DNA of 61,327 nucleotides from Alphaproteobacteria bacterium (GTDB lineage Bacteria; Pseudomonadota; Alphaproteobacteria; Rhodobacterales; Rhodobacteraceae). Shown in pieces: positions 34,670 through 42,867 of this stretch. Positions within the stretch are counted from its first letter, which is position 1, and each line of letters begins with the position of its first letter. Below the pieces are notes generated by a model. That model made no database searches, was not told the DNA's origin, and was given only the letters and a program-made list of their open reading frames with translations. The DNA is taken from the NCBI GenBank assembly GCA_030426685.1, contig JAUHYC010000021.1, positions 1 through 61,327 on the forward strand. Direction: 5' to 3'. The position numbers and the translations under genes were made by a program.

Positions 34670-35427
34670 GACCGGGACGCCTCTTTTGCGGAAACCGATT
34701 TGGCGCGTCGCATCAGCCAGACGACACCGAACAGGTCCCAGATGCCGACCATCGCACGGCCAAAATTGGTGTATTTGGATTCGCCCGAAAGGCGCTGCTG
34801 ATGCGCCACATCAACCAAGGCGACCTCCCAGCCATAAGCCTTGAACAGGGCCGGCAGGTAGCGGTGCATGTGATTGAAATAAGGCAGGTTCAGGAAAGCC
34901 TGGGTCCGAAAGGCCTTGAACCCGCAACCCGTGTCTCGGGTGCCGTCCTTCAGCATCCAGCCCCGCAGCGCGTTGGCCATACGCGAGGCGAGCTTTTTGG
35001 AAACGGTGTCTTTCCGGCCAAGCCGCTGCCCGGCCACAAGCCCGATCGCGCCGCTGTCATCCGCCAAAAGCGGAGACCAGACCTTGGGCAATTCTTCGGG
35101 CGGGTTCTGGCCGTCGCCATCGAGTGTACAGCAGATCTCGGCCCGCGCCGCCTGAACCCCGGAATGGACCGCGGCACTTTGGCCCCCGGCGGGTTTGTGT
35201 TGCAGGATACGCAACTGCGGGCACCCTTGCTGAAACGCCCGCAAGGCGTCATAGGTGCCGTCGGTCGAGCCGTCATCGACTGCGATGATCTCAAATGCTG
35301 GCAAATCCGACGCGGCGGTGCAGATGCCCTGCAACAGATCGGCCACTGCCCCTTGCTCATTGTGCATGGGGATGACGACCGACACGGCGGGACGACTATC
35401 GGTTTGGGCCTGAATATCAGTTGGCAT
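34666..35427 (-). CDS. GT2 glycosyltransferase, polyprenyl-phosphate type
   Basis: A 253-residue DPM1/ArnC-like transferase: SVVIPMHNEQGAVADLL at the N-terminus, IIAVDDGSTDGTYDAL and the metal site CTLDGDGQNPPEEL, then the QRLGRKD and DTGCGFKAF motifs of dolichol-phosphate-sugar synthases. It lacks the long C-terminal membrane helices of some relatives, so the small LAB_N partner may anchor it. It likely makes the undecaprenyl-phosphate sugar used by the two GT39 enzymes next door. It diverges from the first GT39 gene across about 115 bases. Confidence 0.88.
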   Translation of the reverse strand: MPTDIQAQTDSRPAVSVVIPMHNEQGAVADLLQGICTAASDLPAFEIIAVDDGSTDGTYDALRAFQQGCPQLRILQHKPAGGQSAAVHSGVQAARAEICCTLDGDGQNPPEELPKVWSPLLADDSGAIGLVAGQRLGRKDTVSKKLASRMANALRGWMLKDGTRDTGCGFKAFRTQAFLNLPYFNHMHRYLPALFKAYGWEVALVDVAHQQRLSGESKYTNFGRAMVGIWDLFGVVWLMRRAKSVSAKEASRS

Positions 35428-35544
35428 AACAGAAATGTGTTCTTGCTTCAGTCACCAAGGCTTGTGATTGATCAGACGCCGGAATTCAAGTAGCCAACCG
35501 GTTTCAGAGCAGGTTTTGGCGCAATAAGTCAGAGGGCAGCCAGG

Positions 35545-37035
35545 GTGATCGACAAGTCGGCAATCGGACGTTTGCAAGCTCATGACTGGGTCCCGTATCT
35601 GGTGACGGGCGCTGTCATCGCGATTCTGTGGTGTTGGTACATGGTTGGGCTGGGCCAGGATGGCCTGTCCAAGATCGATGAATTCTTCACCTATGACCGC
35701 AGCCTGGGATTTGCCCGCAACATGGACTGGCTGACCGTTTATTCACAGAACGAACCCAGCCTGAAAAAGCCGCCTCTGCAATACTGGATGACGGCGGCGA
35801 TGATCGAAATGGGCCTGTCGCATATGTTGGCCCTGCACCTGCCTTCGATGCTGTTTACGCTGGGCACGCTGGTTGCCACCGCCCTGCTGGCGCGGGTCAT
35901 GATCCCGGATCACCCCTGGCTGATGCTGCCCGCGGTTCTGCTGGTGTCCAGTTCCAAGAATTTCTGGAGCCACGCCACCTCGGCCATGCTGGACAGCGGC
36001 GCGATGTTCTTTTCGACGCTGGGTGTCGTGGCGATGCTGGCCGCGTTCGAGCGCCCGAAATTATGGCCATGGTTCGGGGTCACGGTGGTCCTGGCCGGGA
36101 TGCAAAAAAGCCCGACGCCGCTGGCCTTTCTGGCGCTGGCCCTGCTGACCCTGTTCCTGACACAGCGCTGGCAGGATCGCCCAATTGGCGAGATCTGGAA
36201 AAACCGGGCCTTTCTCTGGACCATGGCGGCCTGTTTGCTGTTGGCCTTTCTGTGGCCGCTGTTTCAGTACGCACGCTTTGGTTTCGGGGCTGAGTTTCAA
36301 GGCAGCGTGCGCACCGAAATGCTAGACCGGTTCGCGCCCAGCGTGTCGGACCGCAGTTTGAAAAAACTGTCCGAGATCATACTGGGCAACGCACCGGGTC
36401 TGCGGCTGGCGGGGCTGATCGGTCTTTGCGCCCTGCCCTTTGCGCTTGACCGTCCGCGGCTGCTGGCCACCTCGGGGATTGCGGTGTTTTTCTTTCTTGC
36501 CATGTGGATGGCGTCAGGCAGCATCTATGACCGCTACACGCTGCTGATTCTACCAATGCTGATGGTGGGCGCGGCTGCGGGCATCATGCTGATCTCCAAA
36601 CGGCTTTGGGTGCGGGTTCTGCTGCTGGCGGTTCTGTGCTTTTCGGAGGAAGGTCCGTTGAAACGGACCGCTGCCTACAGCGACCCCAGCACCACCGAGC
36701 AATTTGGTATCGACTTGCAGGACCTGCTTGAGCCAATGCAAAGCGCCGTACAACCCGGTGAAACGCTTGTGGTCTGCGGCTTCGACAACCGAAAACGCCT
36801 GCCGCTGGGCGCCGCTTCGGTCTATGCCTCACCCAACCAACCGTTTGTATATATGCGGCACCCAGACCTGCGCGGTTATCTGGACCGCTTCGGATACACC
36901 TCGGGCGCGCTGCGAGGGGTGTGCCGCGCGAAAGAGCTTGCCTTGTTTGCGGATGACCTGACCGGGGTCGAGCACAAGCGGGTAGAGGGAACCAAGTTCG
37001 TTTACTGGACCGCAACCGGGCTGGTGCAAGAATAG
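35545..37035 (+). CDS. GT39 family (ArnT/PMT-like) glycosyltransferase, copy 1
   Basis: A 496-residue polytopic inner-membrane protein of the ArnT/PMT superfamily, transferring sugars from polyprenyl phosphate on the periplasmic side. The first loop carries the catalytic-type acidic residues (GLSKIDEFFTYDRS) followed by NEPSLKKPPLQYWM, as in ArnT (DExxYxE...KPP). About ten or more hydrophobic segments follow, then a soluble C-terminal domain. The start is GTG 35545 with AGAGGG upstream. It is paralogous to the convergent gene at 37046-38548, from which it is separated by ten bases. Confidence 0.88.
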   Translation: MIDKSAIGRLQAHDWVPYLVTGAVIAILWCWYMVGLGQDGLSKIDEFFTYDRSLGFARNMDWLTVYSQNEPSLKKPPLQYWMTAAMIEMGLSHMLALHLPSMLFTLGTLVATALLARVMIPDHPWLMLPAVLLVSSSKNFWSHATSAMLDSGAMFFSTLGVVAMLAAFERPKLWPWFGVTVVLAGMQKSPTPLAFLALALLTLFLTQRWQDRPIGEIWKNRAFLWTMAACLLLAFLWPLFQYARFGFGAEFQGSVRTEMLDRFAPSVSDRSLKKLSEIILGNAPGLRLAGLIGLCALPFALDRPRLLATSGIAVFFFLAMWMASGSIYDRYTLLILPMLMVGAAAGIMLISKRLWVRVLLLAVLCFSEEGPLKRTAAYSDPSTTEQFGIDLQDLLEPMQSAVQPGETLVVCGFDNRKRLPLGAASVYASPNQPFVYMRHPDLRGYLDRFGYTSGALRGVCRAKELALFADDLTGVEHKRVEGTKFVYWTATGLVQE

Positions 37036-37045
37036 GGTACCCTGG

Positions 37046-38548
37046 CTAGTCCGGCACCTCGCGAATCCCGGTCGCGGTCCAATAGACAAACCCGTCGACC
37101 GGAGCCGGGCTGGTTGCAAGACCGGTCAATTCAGACGCAAGTTGCGCAAGTTCGTCCGTACCGCAAAACCCGCGCAATGGGCCGGAAGAATAGCCAATCT
37201 GTTGCAGATATTTCGCAAGCTCGGGACGGGACAGGTAAACGAATCTTTGCCCGTCTGAGGCATAAACCGATGCTGCCCCCGGCGGAACCCTCGGGCCCTT
37301 TTTATTGGTCGCGCAGATCACAAGTGTCTCATGCGGTTGCAACTGTTCACCTAGTGGCAACAGGATATCGGAAAGCGGGATACCAAAGCGGAAGATACCG
37401 CCGCCGAACCGGACTTTGACTCGGTCATGGAACGGTCCTCCGGCAACGACGACCAGTGCCAGCAGAACACCCAACCCAAGCCAGCGCAACCGGCCCAGAG
37501 ACAACACAAACCCCGCTGCACCAACCATGAGCAGCGGCAGGATCAACAGCGTATATCGTGCAAACACCCGCCCCGACGCGGCCCACATCATCACCACGAA
37601 CAACAAGGCTATGCCCGCCGCCGCAAACAGCACCAGGCGTCGCTGTGTGAGGGGCAGGACGCACAGGCCAACGAACCCGGCAAGGCGCAGCCATGGCTCG
37701 CCGCCGAATATCAACCCATAGAGATCTTCCAGCCCGCGCCCCGAAATCGACGGCGTGAACCTGTCCAGCATCTGTCGCTTGGTGCTGCCATCAAGCGAGC
37801 CTTCAAGGACAAACCGTAGCTGCTGAAAGATCGGCCAGGAAAAGGCCAACAGCAACGAGATCAGGAGTGTCCGGCGGAATGTTTTGCTCTGCCAGATATC
37901 CCGTGGTGACAAGGGTTGCCATTTCCGGGTCAGCACCAGCGCAACCAGCGCCATTGCCAGAAACGCCAGCGGCGTTGGGCTTTTCTGCATCGCAGCCAGA
38001 AACACGGTGACCCCAAAAAACGGCCAGTATTTCGGCCGTTCAAAGGCGGCAAACATTGCCGTGATGCTCAGCGTGGTAAAAAAGACCGCCCCGGTATCGA
38101 GCATCGCCGAAGTCGCATAGCGCCAAAACTGCAACGAGCTAGCCACCAACACCACCGAAGGCAACATCGCCCAGGTCGTCTCGGGGATCATGATTCTTGC
38201 AAGAAGTGCTGTCGCGACCAACGCGCCCAGAGCAAAGACCATCGAAAGCAGACGCAGTGCCAGAATGTCCGGCATGCCGAATTCCATCAGCGCCCCGGAC
38301 AGCCAATATTGCAGTGGTGGCTTTTTTAAGCTGGGTTCATTGTTGGAATAGACCGAAAGCCAGTCACCGTTCCGGGCAAAACCTGTGCTTCGGTCATAGG
38401 TGTAGAACTCATCGTAGTGCCAGAGGTGACCGGCCCCGAGGTCGATCAGATACCATGACCAGATCAGCGCAATGACGACAGCGGTAACAAGGTAGGGCAG
38501 ACTCACTAAAAAGTTGAATCGTGGCTGGGTAATGTCGCTATGGTGCAT
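37046..38548 (-). CDS. GT39 family (ArnT/PMT-like) glycosyltransferase, copy 2
   Basis: A 500-residue paralogue of copy 1, collinear throughout. It has HLWHYDEFYTYDRSTGFARN, NEPSLKKPPLQYW, the shared AMLDTGAVFFTTL, FERPKYWPFFGVT and MQKSPTPLAFLAMAL, and the same C-terminal ending VYWTATG. The catalytic acidic loop is intact, so both copies look active. The pair stands tail to tail, an inverted duplication, presumably adding sugar to two acceptor positions or using two donors made by the adjacent GT2. No strong ribosome site is visible before the ATG. Confidence 0.88.
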   Translation of the reverse strand: MHHSDITQPRFNFLVSLPYLVTAVVIALIWSWYLIDLGAGHLWHYDEFYTYDRSTGFARNGDWLSVYSNNEPSLKKPPLQYWLSGALMEFGMPDILALRLLSMVFALGALVATALLARIMIPETTWAMLPSVVLVASSLQFWRYATSAMLDTGAVFFTTLSITAMFAAFERPKYWPFFGVTVFLAAMQKSPTPLAFLAMALVALVLTRKWQPLSPRDIWQSKTFRRTLLISLLLAFSWPIFQQLRFVLEGSLDGSTKRQMLDRFTPSISGRGLEDLYGLIFGGEPWLRLAGFVGLCVLPLTQRRLVLFAAAGIALLFVVMMWAASGRVFARYTLLILPLLMVGAAGFVLSLGRLRWLGLGVLLALVVVAGGPFHDRVKVRFGGGIFRFGIPLSDILLPLGEQLQPHETLVICATNKKGPRVPPGAASVYASDGQRFVYLSRPELAKYLQQIGYSSGPLRGFCGTDELAQLASELTGLATSPAPVDGFVYWTATGIREVPD

Positions 38549-39095
38549 CAGCTTCGAAACTCTGCTCGCGGGTCAACTCGAATCTGTGGCTGGGCAATTT
38601 CTGGCTCTCTACGCGGGAAATCGTGCGCCCTCAATCGGTTTCTGGCCACGCGGTATTGAGGACACAAAGGTTGCTGGCGATGTCACACAGATTGCAGACG
38701 TTGGCTTCTCGCGCCAATCGTACAGCCTCAGTACACCGCAACTCCGCCAAAGCACGGCTTTAGGTCCCCGTTCGGGCCAGCGCCTACTTGTAGGCACGAA
38801 GGAAGGAAGGTGTCACCGCCGAAGCATGACGGCACAGCCGGGTAATTCGAAGTTTGCCGGACTTTCCGGGGTGTCGATGATACCAACACTTGCGGCGATC
38901 TCCTTGATCCCTGTCACGGCAAATCTCATGCGGCATCTTCTACATGACGCGGGAACGGGAAGGGCGGGACGGGCTGAAGTGCGTCCAGCCCCGGCATGGA
39001 CCGGAGTGCTGTGCGATCACGTGAACTGCGCGGGCCATGCCTGGCAATGTGCAGCCCGACCGAAGTTTCGACATCGGTCGGGCTGTTGGTTGGAA
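38549..39095. other. Gap between GT39 copy 2 and znuA
   Basis: About 550 bases without a credible gene. The long plus-strand frame that crosses it starts inside the GT39 gene, ends inside znuA and has no recognisable content. The visible structure is an inverted repeat at 39054-39083 just after the znuA stop. The rest should include the promoter of the GT39 gene. Confidence 0.5.
39054..39083 (-). terminator. Hairpin after znuA
   Basis: GCCCGACCGA (39054-39063) pairs perfectly with TCGGTCGGGC (39074-39083) around a ten-base loop, 12 bases past the znuA stop. It lacks a T-run on the minus strand, so it is a likely transcript end or stabilising stem rather than a textbook terminator. Confidence 0.5.
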
Positions 39096-40115
39096 TCACA
39101 GGCACTCGGCCAATGTCTTGGCCATATTGCGGATGACTTGCGGGTAGAGGGCCGCTCCGGGCTCAAGATCTGATCCAAGCGGGTCGATCACAGCGGTATT
39201 CGCTTCGGTCCCGTCCAGCACGGTCGCGACAATTCCCGGATTGAACTGCGGTTCAGCCAGCACGCAATCAATGCCTTCTGCGCGAATGCGGCCCTGAATT
39301 TCAGCAATGCGCGCCGGGCTCGGATCCGAGGCGTCGCCGAGAGAGACCGCACCCGAAGCAGGGAAGTCAAACGCATTCTCGAAATACTGATAGGCGTCGT
39401 GGAACACGATGAAATTACCGCCGCGTTTCGGTTCGAGTGTTTCCGCAACCTCGGCCGAAAGCATCGCCATTTCTTCGCGTGCGGCTGCAGCATTTGCGAA
39501 ATAGGTCCCCGCATTGTCGGGGTCAGCAGCCGAAAGCTGTGCCGCGATCAGGTTCACCCAGGTTTCAGCGTTTGCCGGTGAAAGCCAGGCATGGGGATCA
39601 TGTTCGCCATGCCCATGTGCATCATGGTCGTGATCATCATGCCCCTCATGGTCAGCATGCTCTTCGTGATCATGATCGTCGCCCTCGGCATGATCATCGT
39701 GATCGTGCTCATCGTCATGCTCGTGATCGTCGCGATTCTCGTGCTCATGCGCCTCGAACAAAGCACCTTCGCGGAAATCCAGCAGCACCGTGCCGTCAGT
39801 TTCCAGCAAGGTCGTGACGGTTGCACCATCGGCGAGGGTTTCGATCGCGCCTTCCATCCATGGCGTCAGGTCGTCACCGATCCAGAACACCAGATTGGCC
39901 TCTTGCAGCGCCGCTGCTTCAGAGGGGCGCAGATTGTATTCATGCGGCGATGCACCGGGCGATACGATCAGGTCAGGGATTCCGACACCCTCCATCACGC
40001 GTGCCACCAGCGAGTGTACCGGCGCGATATCGACCGCAACCTTCGGCACATCCGCAAAGGCGGTTCCGCCCAACAGGGCAGCCGTGATCGACATACGAAG
40101 AAGCTTTATGGACAT
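39096..40115 (-). CDS. znuA: Zinc ABC transporter substrate-binding protein ZnuA
   Basis: A 339-residue periplasmic binding protein for Zn2+. Residues 1-21 are a signal peptide (MSITAALLGGTAFA region). PVHSLVARVMEGVG and GASPHEYNLRPSEA hold the first metal His. Residues about 120-175 form the His/Asp-rich loop typical of ZnuA (repeated HD and HE), followed by DPHAWLSPANAETW with the second His. VFHDAYQYFENAF and FNPGIVATVLDG complete the family. It is divergent from zur-znuC-znuB, and the shared 56-base gap contains Zur-box-like repeats, so zinc-dependent repression is expected. Confidence 0.95.
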   Translation of the reverse strand: MSIKLLRMSITAALLGGTAFADVPKVAVDIAPVHSLVARVMEGVGIPDLIVSPGASPHEYNLRPSEAAALQEANLVFWIGDDLTPWMEGAIETLADGATVTTLLETDGTVLLDFREGALFEAHEHENRDDHEHDDEHDHDDHAEGDDHDHEEHADHEGHDDHDHDAHGHGEHDPHAWLSPANAETWVNLIAAQLSAADPDNAGTYFANAAAAREEMAMLSAEVAETLEPKRGGNFIVFHDAYQYFENAFDFPASGAVSLGDASDPSPARIAEIQGRIRAEGIDCVLAEPQFNPGIVATVLDGTEANTAVIDPLGSDLEPGAALYPQVIRNMAKTLAECL

Positions 40116-40131
40116 CGGACTCTCTGTGTGA

Positions 40132-40176
40132 TTTTATAACGTTACGAGCCGGATACACGATATGGTATAACATGAC
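40132..40176. promoter_or_regulatory. Candidate Zur boxes between znuA and zur
   Basis: Two related AT-rich sites lie 31 bases apart: TATAACGTTAC at 40135-40145 and TATAACATGAC at 40166-40176, matching at nine of eleven positions. The second is part of ATGGTATAACAT (40162-40173), an imperfect palindrome resembling the TGTTATA-type core of alphaproteobacterial Zur sites. It overlaps the zur ATG at 40172, so bound Zur could block its own translation start region as well as both promoters. The assignment is by resemblance and context. Confidence 0.45.
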
Positions 40177-40684
40177 AAGTGATACGCGCCCCAAACCGGT
40201 TGGTGAAACAACCCCGGTCGGGTTTCAGGACCACGACCACGAAACCTGCGTTGAAACCGCACAGGCCACGGCTGAGGCGCGGTGCCGGGAAGAAGGGTTG
40301 CGTCTGACACCGGTTCGGCGAAAGGTGCTGGAGATGCTGCTGCAGGAGCATCGGGCGCTTGGTGCCTATGCGATTCTTGACCGCTTGCGTGATGAGGGGT
40401 TTGGATCTCAGCCACCCGTGGCCTATCGCGCCCTGGATTTTCTGGTTCAGAACGGGTTCGTCCACAAGATCGAGCGTCTGAACGCGTTTGTCGCCTGCTC
40501 ACATCCCGGCGCAGAGCATTCACCGGCCTTCATGATCTGCAGAAAATGTGATGCAGTGGCCGAGGCACAATCCGCACCGGCCAAAGGCGTACTGGGCGCC
40601 GCTGCGCGCGCGGCGGGTTTCGAGATCGAGAGAACGGTTGTAGAAGCCGAGGGACTCTGCCCCGACTGCACCGAAAAGGCGTAG
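40172..40684 (+). CDS. zur: Zinc uptake regulator Zur, Fur family
   Basis: A 170-residue Fur-family repressor that binds DNA when loaded with zinc. The winged-helix region (GLRLTPVRRKVLEMLLQ, AYAILDRLRDEG, VAYRALDFLVQNGFVHKIERL) is followed by the metal-binding parts. CRKCDAVAEA and LCPDCTEKA give the two CxxC pairs of the structural zinc. The N-terminus has an unusual HDHET stretch. It sits two bases ahead of znuC and divergent from znuA, so the assignment as Zur rather than Fur or PerR is strong. Confidence 0.93.
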   Translation: MTSDTRPKPVGETTPVGFQDHDHETCVETAQATAEARCREEGLRLTPVRRKVLEMLLQEHRALGAYAILDRLRDEGFGSQPPVAYRALDFLVQNGFVHKIERLNAFVACSHPGAEHSPAFMICRKCDAVAEAQSAPAKGVLGAAARAAGFEIERTVVEAEGLCPDCTEKA

Positions 40685-40686
40685 AA

Positions 40687-41427
40687 ATGACCTTGATCAC
40701 CGTCGAAAATCTCAGCGTGCGCTATGGCGCAAATACTGTTCTGCATCACGTGAACATGACCGTCGAGCCCGGAGAGATCGTCACGATTGTTGGTCCAAAC
40801 GGGTCAGGCAAGACCAGTCTGCTTAGGGCCATTATCGGTGCGACCAGGCCGTCGGCTGGAAAGGTCACTCTGAAATCCGGCCTGAAAATCGGGTATGTCC
40901 CGCAGAAACTGCATGTCGACCCGACATTGCCGATCTCGGTCGAGCGGTTCATGCATCTGACCAACCGTGTGTCCAGAAGGAACTGCGTTGAGGCCCTTGA
41001 AGCTGCCGGTGTGCCGGATCTGATGAAGCGCCAGATGTCGCAGTTGTCCGGCGGGCAGTTCCAGCGGGTGTTGCTGGCCCGGGCGCTGATCAATCAGCCG
41101 GACATCCTGCTGCTGGACGAAGCGACCCAGGGCCTCGACCAACGCGGCTCGGCCGGGTTTTACCAGCAGATCGAAAAGGTGCGTCGCGAAACCGGTTGCG
41201 CAGTGCTGATGATCAGCCATGAACTGCACGTGGTGATGAGCGCCTCGGACAGGGTGATCTGCCTTAACGGGCATGTGTGTTGCGAAGGCTCTCCGGCGGT
41301 GGTCGCCTCGGCCCCGGAATACAGGGCGCTGTTCGGAACAGGTACGGGTGGCGCACTTGCGCTGTATCGCCACGAGCACGACCACCATCATGACCACGGT
41401 GAAAACTCCAGGGAAGCTGCGGAATAA
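40687..41427 (+). CDS. znuC: Zinc ABC transporter ATP-binding protein ZnuC
   Basis: A 246-residue ATPase energising zinc import with ZnuB. The Walker A GPNGSGKTSLLRAI, the signature LSGGQFQRVLLARAL, the Walker B ILLLDEATQGLD and the switch His in MISHELH are all present. The C-terminal tail is His-rich (HEHDHHHDHGE), as in many ZnuC proteins. It follows zur by two bases and its TAA shares one base with the znuB ATG, so zur-znuC-znuB is one transcript. Confidence 0.95.
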   Translation: MTLITVENLSVRYGANTVLHHVNMTVEPGEIVTIVGPNGSGKTSLLRAIIGATRPSAGKVTLKSGLKIGYVPQKLHVDPTLPISVERFMHLTNRVSRRNCVEALEAAGVPDLMKRQMSQLSGGQFQRVLLARALINQPDILLLDEATQGLDQRGSAGFYQQIEKVRRETGCAVLMISHELHVVMSASDRVICLNGHVCCEGSPAVVASAPEYRALFGTGTGGALALYRHEHDHHHDHGENSREAAE

Positions 41428-42224
41428 TGCTCGATGATTTCATGACGCGGGCAACGCTCGCCGGTGTTGGCGTGGCCTTTGCCGCCGCTCCGCTTGGATG
41501 TTTCGTGGTCTGGCGCCGCATGGCCTATTTCGGAGACGCAACGGCGCACGCCGCGATCCTGGGCGTGGCGCTGTCGCTGACGTTTCAGATGTCCATCTTC
41601 ACGGGTGTGCTGGCTGTCGCGCTGATCATGGCGCTGACCGTCACGCTCTTGGCCGGTCGCGGTTACGCGATGGACACGCTGCTGGGGGTTCTTGCACATT
41701 CTGCGCTTGCGTTCGGTCTGGTAGCGGTCTCGTTTCTGTCCGGCGTGCGTATCGATCTGATGGCGTATCTTTTTGGCGATATTCTTGCGGTGTCCCGCGC
41801 GGATCTGGCGGTGATCTGGGGCGGCGCGACGCTGGTTATGGCGCTGATCGCATGGCGCTGGTCACAGCTGTTGACAGCGACACTGAATGAAGAACTGGCC
41901 TATGCCAGCGGCTTTGACCCCAAGCGCGAGCAATTGATCCTGACCCTTGCCTTGGCGGTGACCGTAGCCGTCGCGATCAAGGTTGTCGGCGTGCTGCTGA
42001 TCGCGGCCATGCTGATCATTCCCGCCGCCGCTGCACGCAGCCTGGCACGATCACCGGAAACGATGGCTTTGGCTGCCGCTGCAATTGGCGCTTTCTCCGC
42101 TGTCGCCGGACTCAGGTCAGCATATGTGTTCGACACCCCGGCAGGCCCCTCGATCGTCTGCGTGGCGGCAATCCTGTTTGCCTTTTTCAGTCTGATCGGA
42201 TGGCAAACCCAGCGCGAAGATTAG
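41427..42224 (+). CDS. znuB: Zinc ABC transporter permease ZnuB
   Basis: A 265-residue inner-membrane permease with about eight hydrophobic helices and family motifs VVWRRMAYFGDATAHAAILG near residue 28, DLMAYLFGDILAVS and KVVGVLLIAAMLIIPAAAA. It is the last gene of the zur-znuCB transcript, with one-base overlap (TAATG), and completes the ZnuABC importer. The family is normally 250-290 residues, so it is full length. Confidence 0.94.
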   Translation: MLDDFMTRATLAGVGVAFAAAPLGCFVVWRRMAYFGDATAHAAILGVALSLTFQMSIFTGVLAVALIMALTVTLLAGRGYAMDTLLGVLAHSALAFGLVAVSFLSGVRIDLMAYLFGDILAVSRADLAVIWGGATLVMALIAWRWSQLLTATLNEELAYASGFDPKREQLILTLALAVTVAVAIKVVGVLLIAAMLIIPAAAARSLARSPETMALAAAAIGAFSAVAGLRSAYVFDTPAGPSIVCVAAILFAFFSLIGWQTQRED

Positions 42225-42690
42225 ATCGCGCAAGTCAAACCGTGACCATCACCTTCAGGAGTCATTCTGACCCCTGACGGCCAAACGTGGCCTGCCCTCA
42301 AGCATGGTCTCGGCGCCCGCCCAGTCGGCAATCACTGGCCACTCCACGAAAACCAACACTTCTTCCGATTGTCAGGCGACCAGACAAGGCGCGCCTGCCT
42401 GCCGATGAGGGGGTCCACGGTCTAACCTCTTGGTGGTCTGCTGCGCCTTCCTAGCCGCCTCAGCCAGTTCACTGGTTCCAAGGGACTCGAAATGAAAATT
42501 CTTCCTATTGCAGTGAACCTGTAAGTCCTTTGTATTCTGCACGGGTAGTTCGCTCGACCCCCACACCATTCAACAGGATTGATCGTCACTCTTATCGGAC
42601 CGTATCTGAACCAGTTCTTCGGCTTGCGTCACCTATTGGGGCACAGGAAGCATCTAAGGTTTGGAAAATACACACTTTATTAGAATGGTC
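42225..42690. other. Gap between znuB and tRNA-Arg, with an inverted repeat
   Basis: About 465 bases without a recognisable gene; short frames here match nothing. At 42255-42277, TCAGGaGTCA and TGACcCCTGA form an inverted repeat with one mismatch and a three-base loop, 30 bases after znuB, possibly a weak transcript end. The rest lies beyond the 3' end of tRNA-Arg(CCT), a common insertion site, so it could be scar DNA of a lost element, but no integrase trace is visible. Confidence 0.4.
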
Positions 42691-42767
42691 TGGCGACCCC
42701 GGCAGGATTCGAACCTGCAACCTGCCCCTTAGGAGGGGGCTGCTCTATCCAGTTGAGCCACGGGGCC
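42691..42767 (-). tRNA. tRNA-Arg (CCT)
   Basis: A complete 77-base tRNA on the minus strand with encoded CCA. The acceptor GGCCCCG pairs with CGGGGTC with one wobble. The anticodon stem GCCCC/GGGGC encloses the loop CTCCTAA, giving anticodon CCT. The T arm GCAGG-TTCGAAT-CCTGC is standard. Confidence 0.95.
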
Positions 42768-42824
42768 GTTCGTCGCTTTCTGTAACGAGGTTTTTTTGGC
42801 TTGTCATGGGGTTTGCACAACAGT

Positions 42825-42844
42825 TGAACAGTTTGCCCTGTTCA
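42825..42844. promoter_or_regulatory. Inverted repeat upstream of the LacI-type gene
   Basis: TGAACAG (42825-42831) and CTGTTCA (42838-42844) form a perfect inverted repeat around six bases, ending 23 bases before the regulator's ATG. The size and place suit an autoregulatory operator, although LacI-type sites usually have a central CG, which is absent here. Confidence 0.35.
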
Positions 42845-42867
42845 CGCTACCATCGGCGAAACAAACA

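Noticed and set aside
38514..39173. A 219-residue plus-strand reading frame across the GT39-znuA gap
   Set aside because: It starts inside the GT39 gene and ends inside znuA on the opposite strand, has irregular composition and matches no family.
39700..39770. His/Asp-rich repeat in znuA as a separate low-complexity element
   Set aside because: It is the normal His-rich metal loop of ZnuA proteins.
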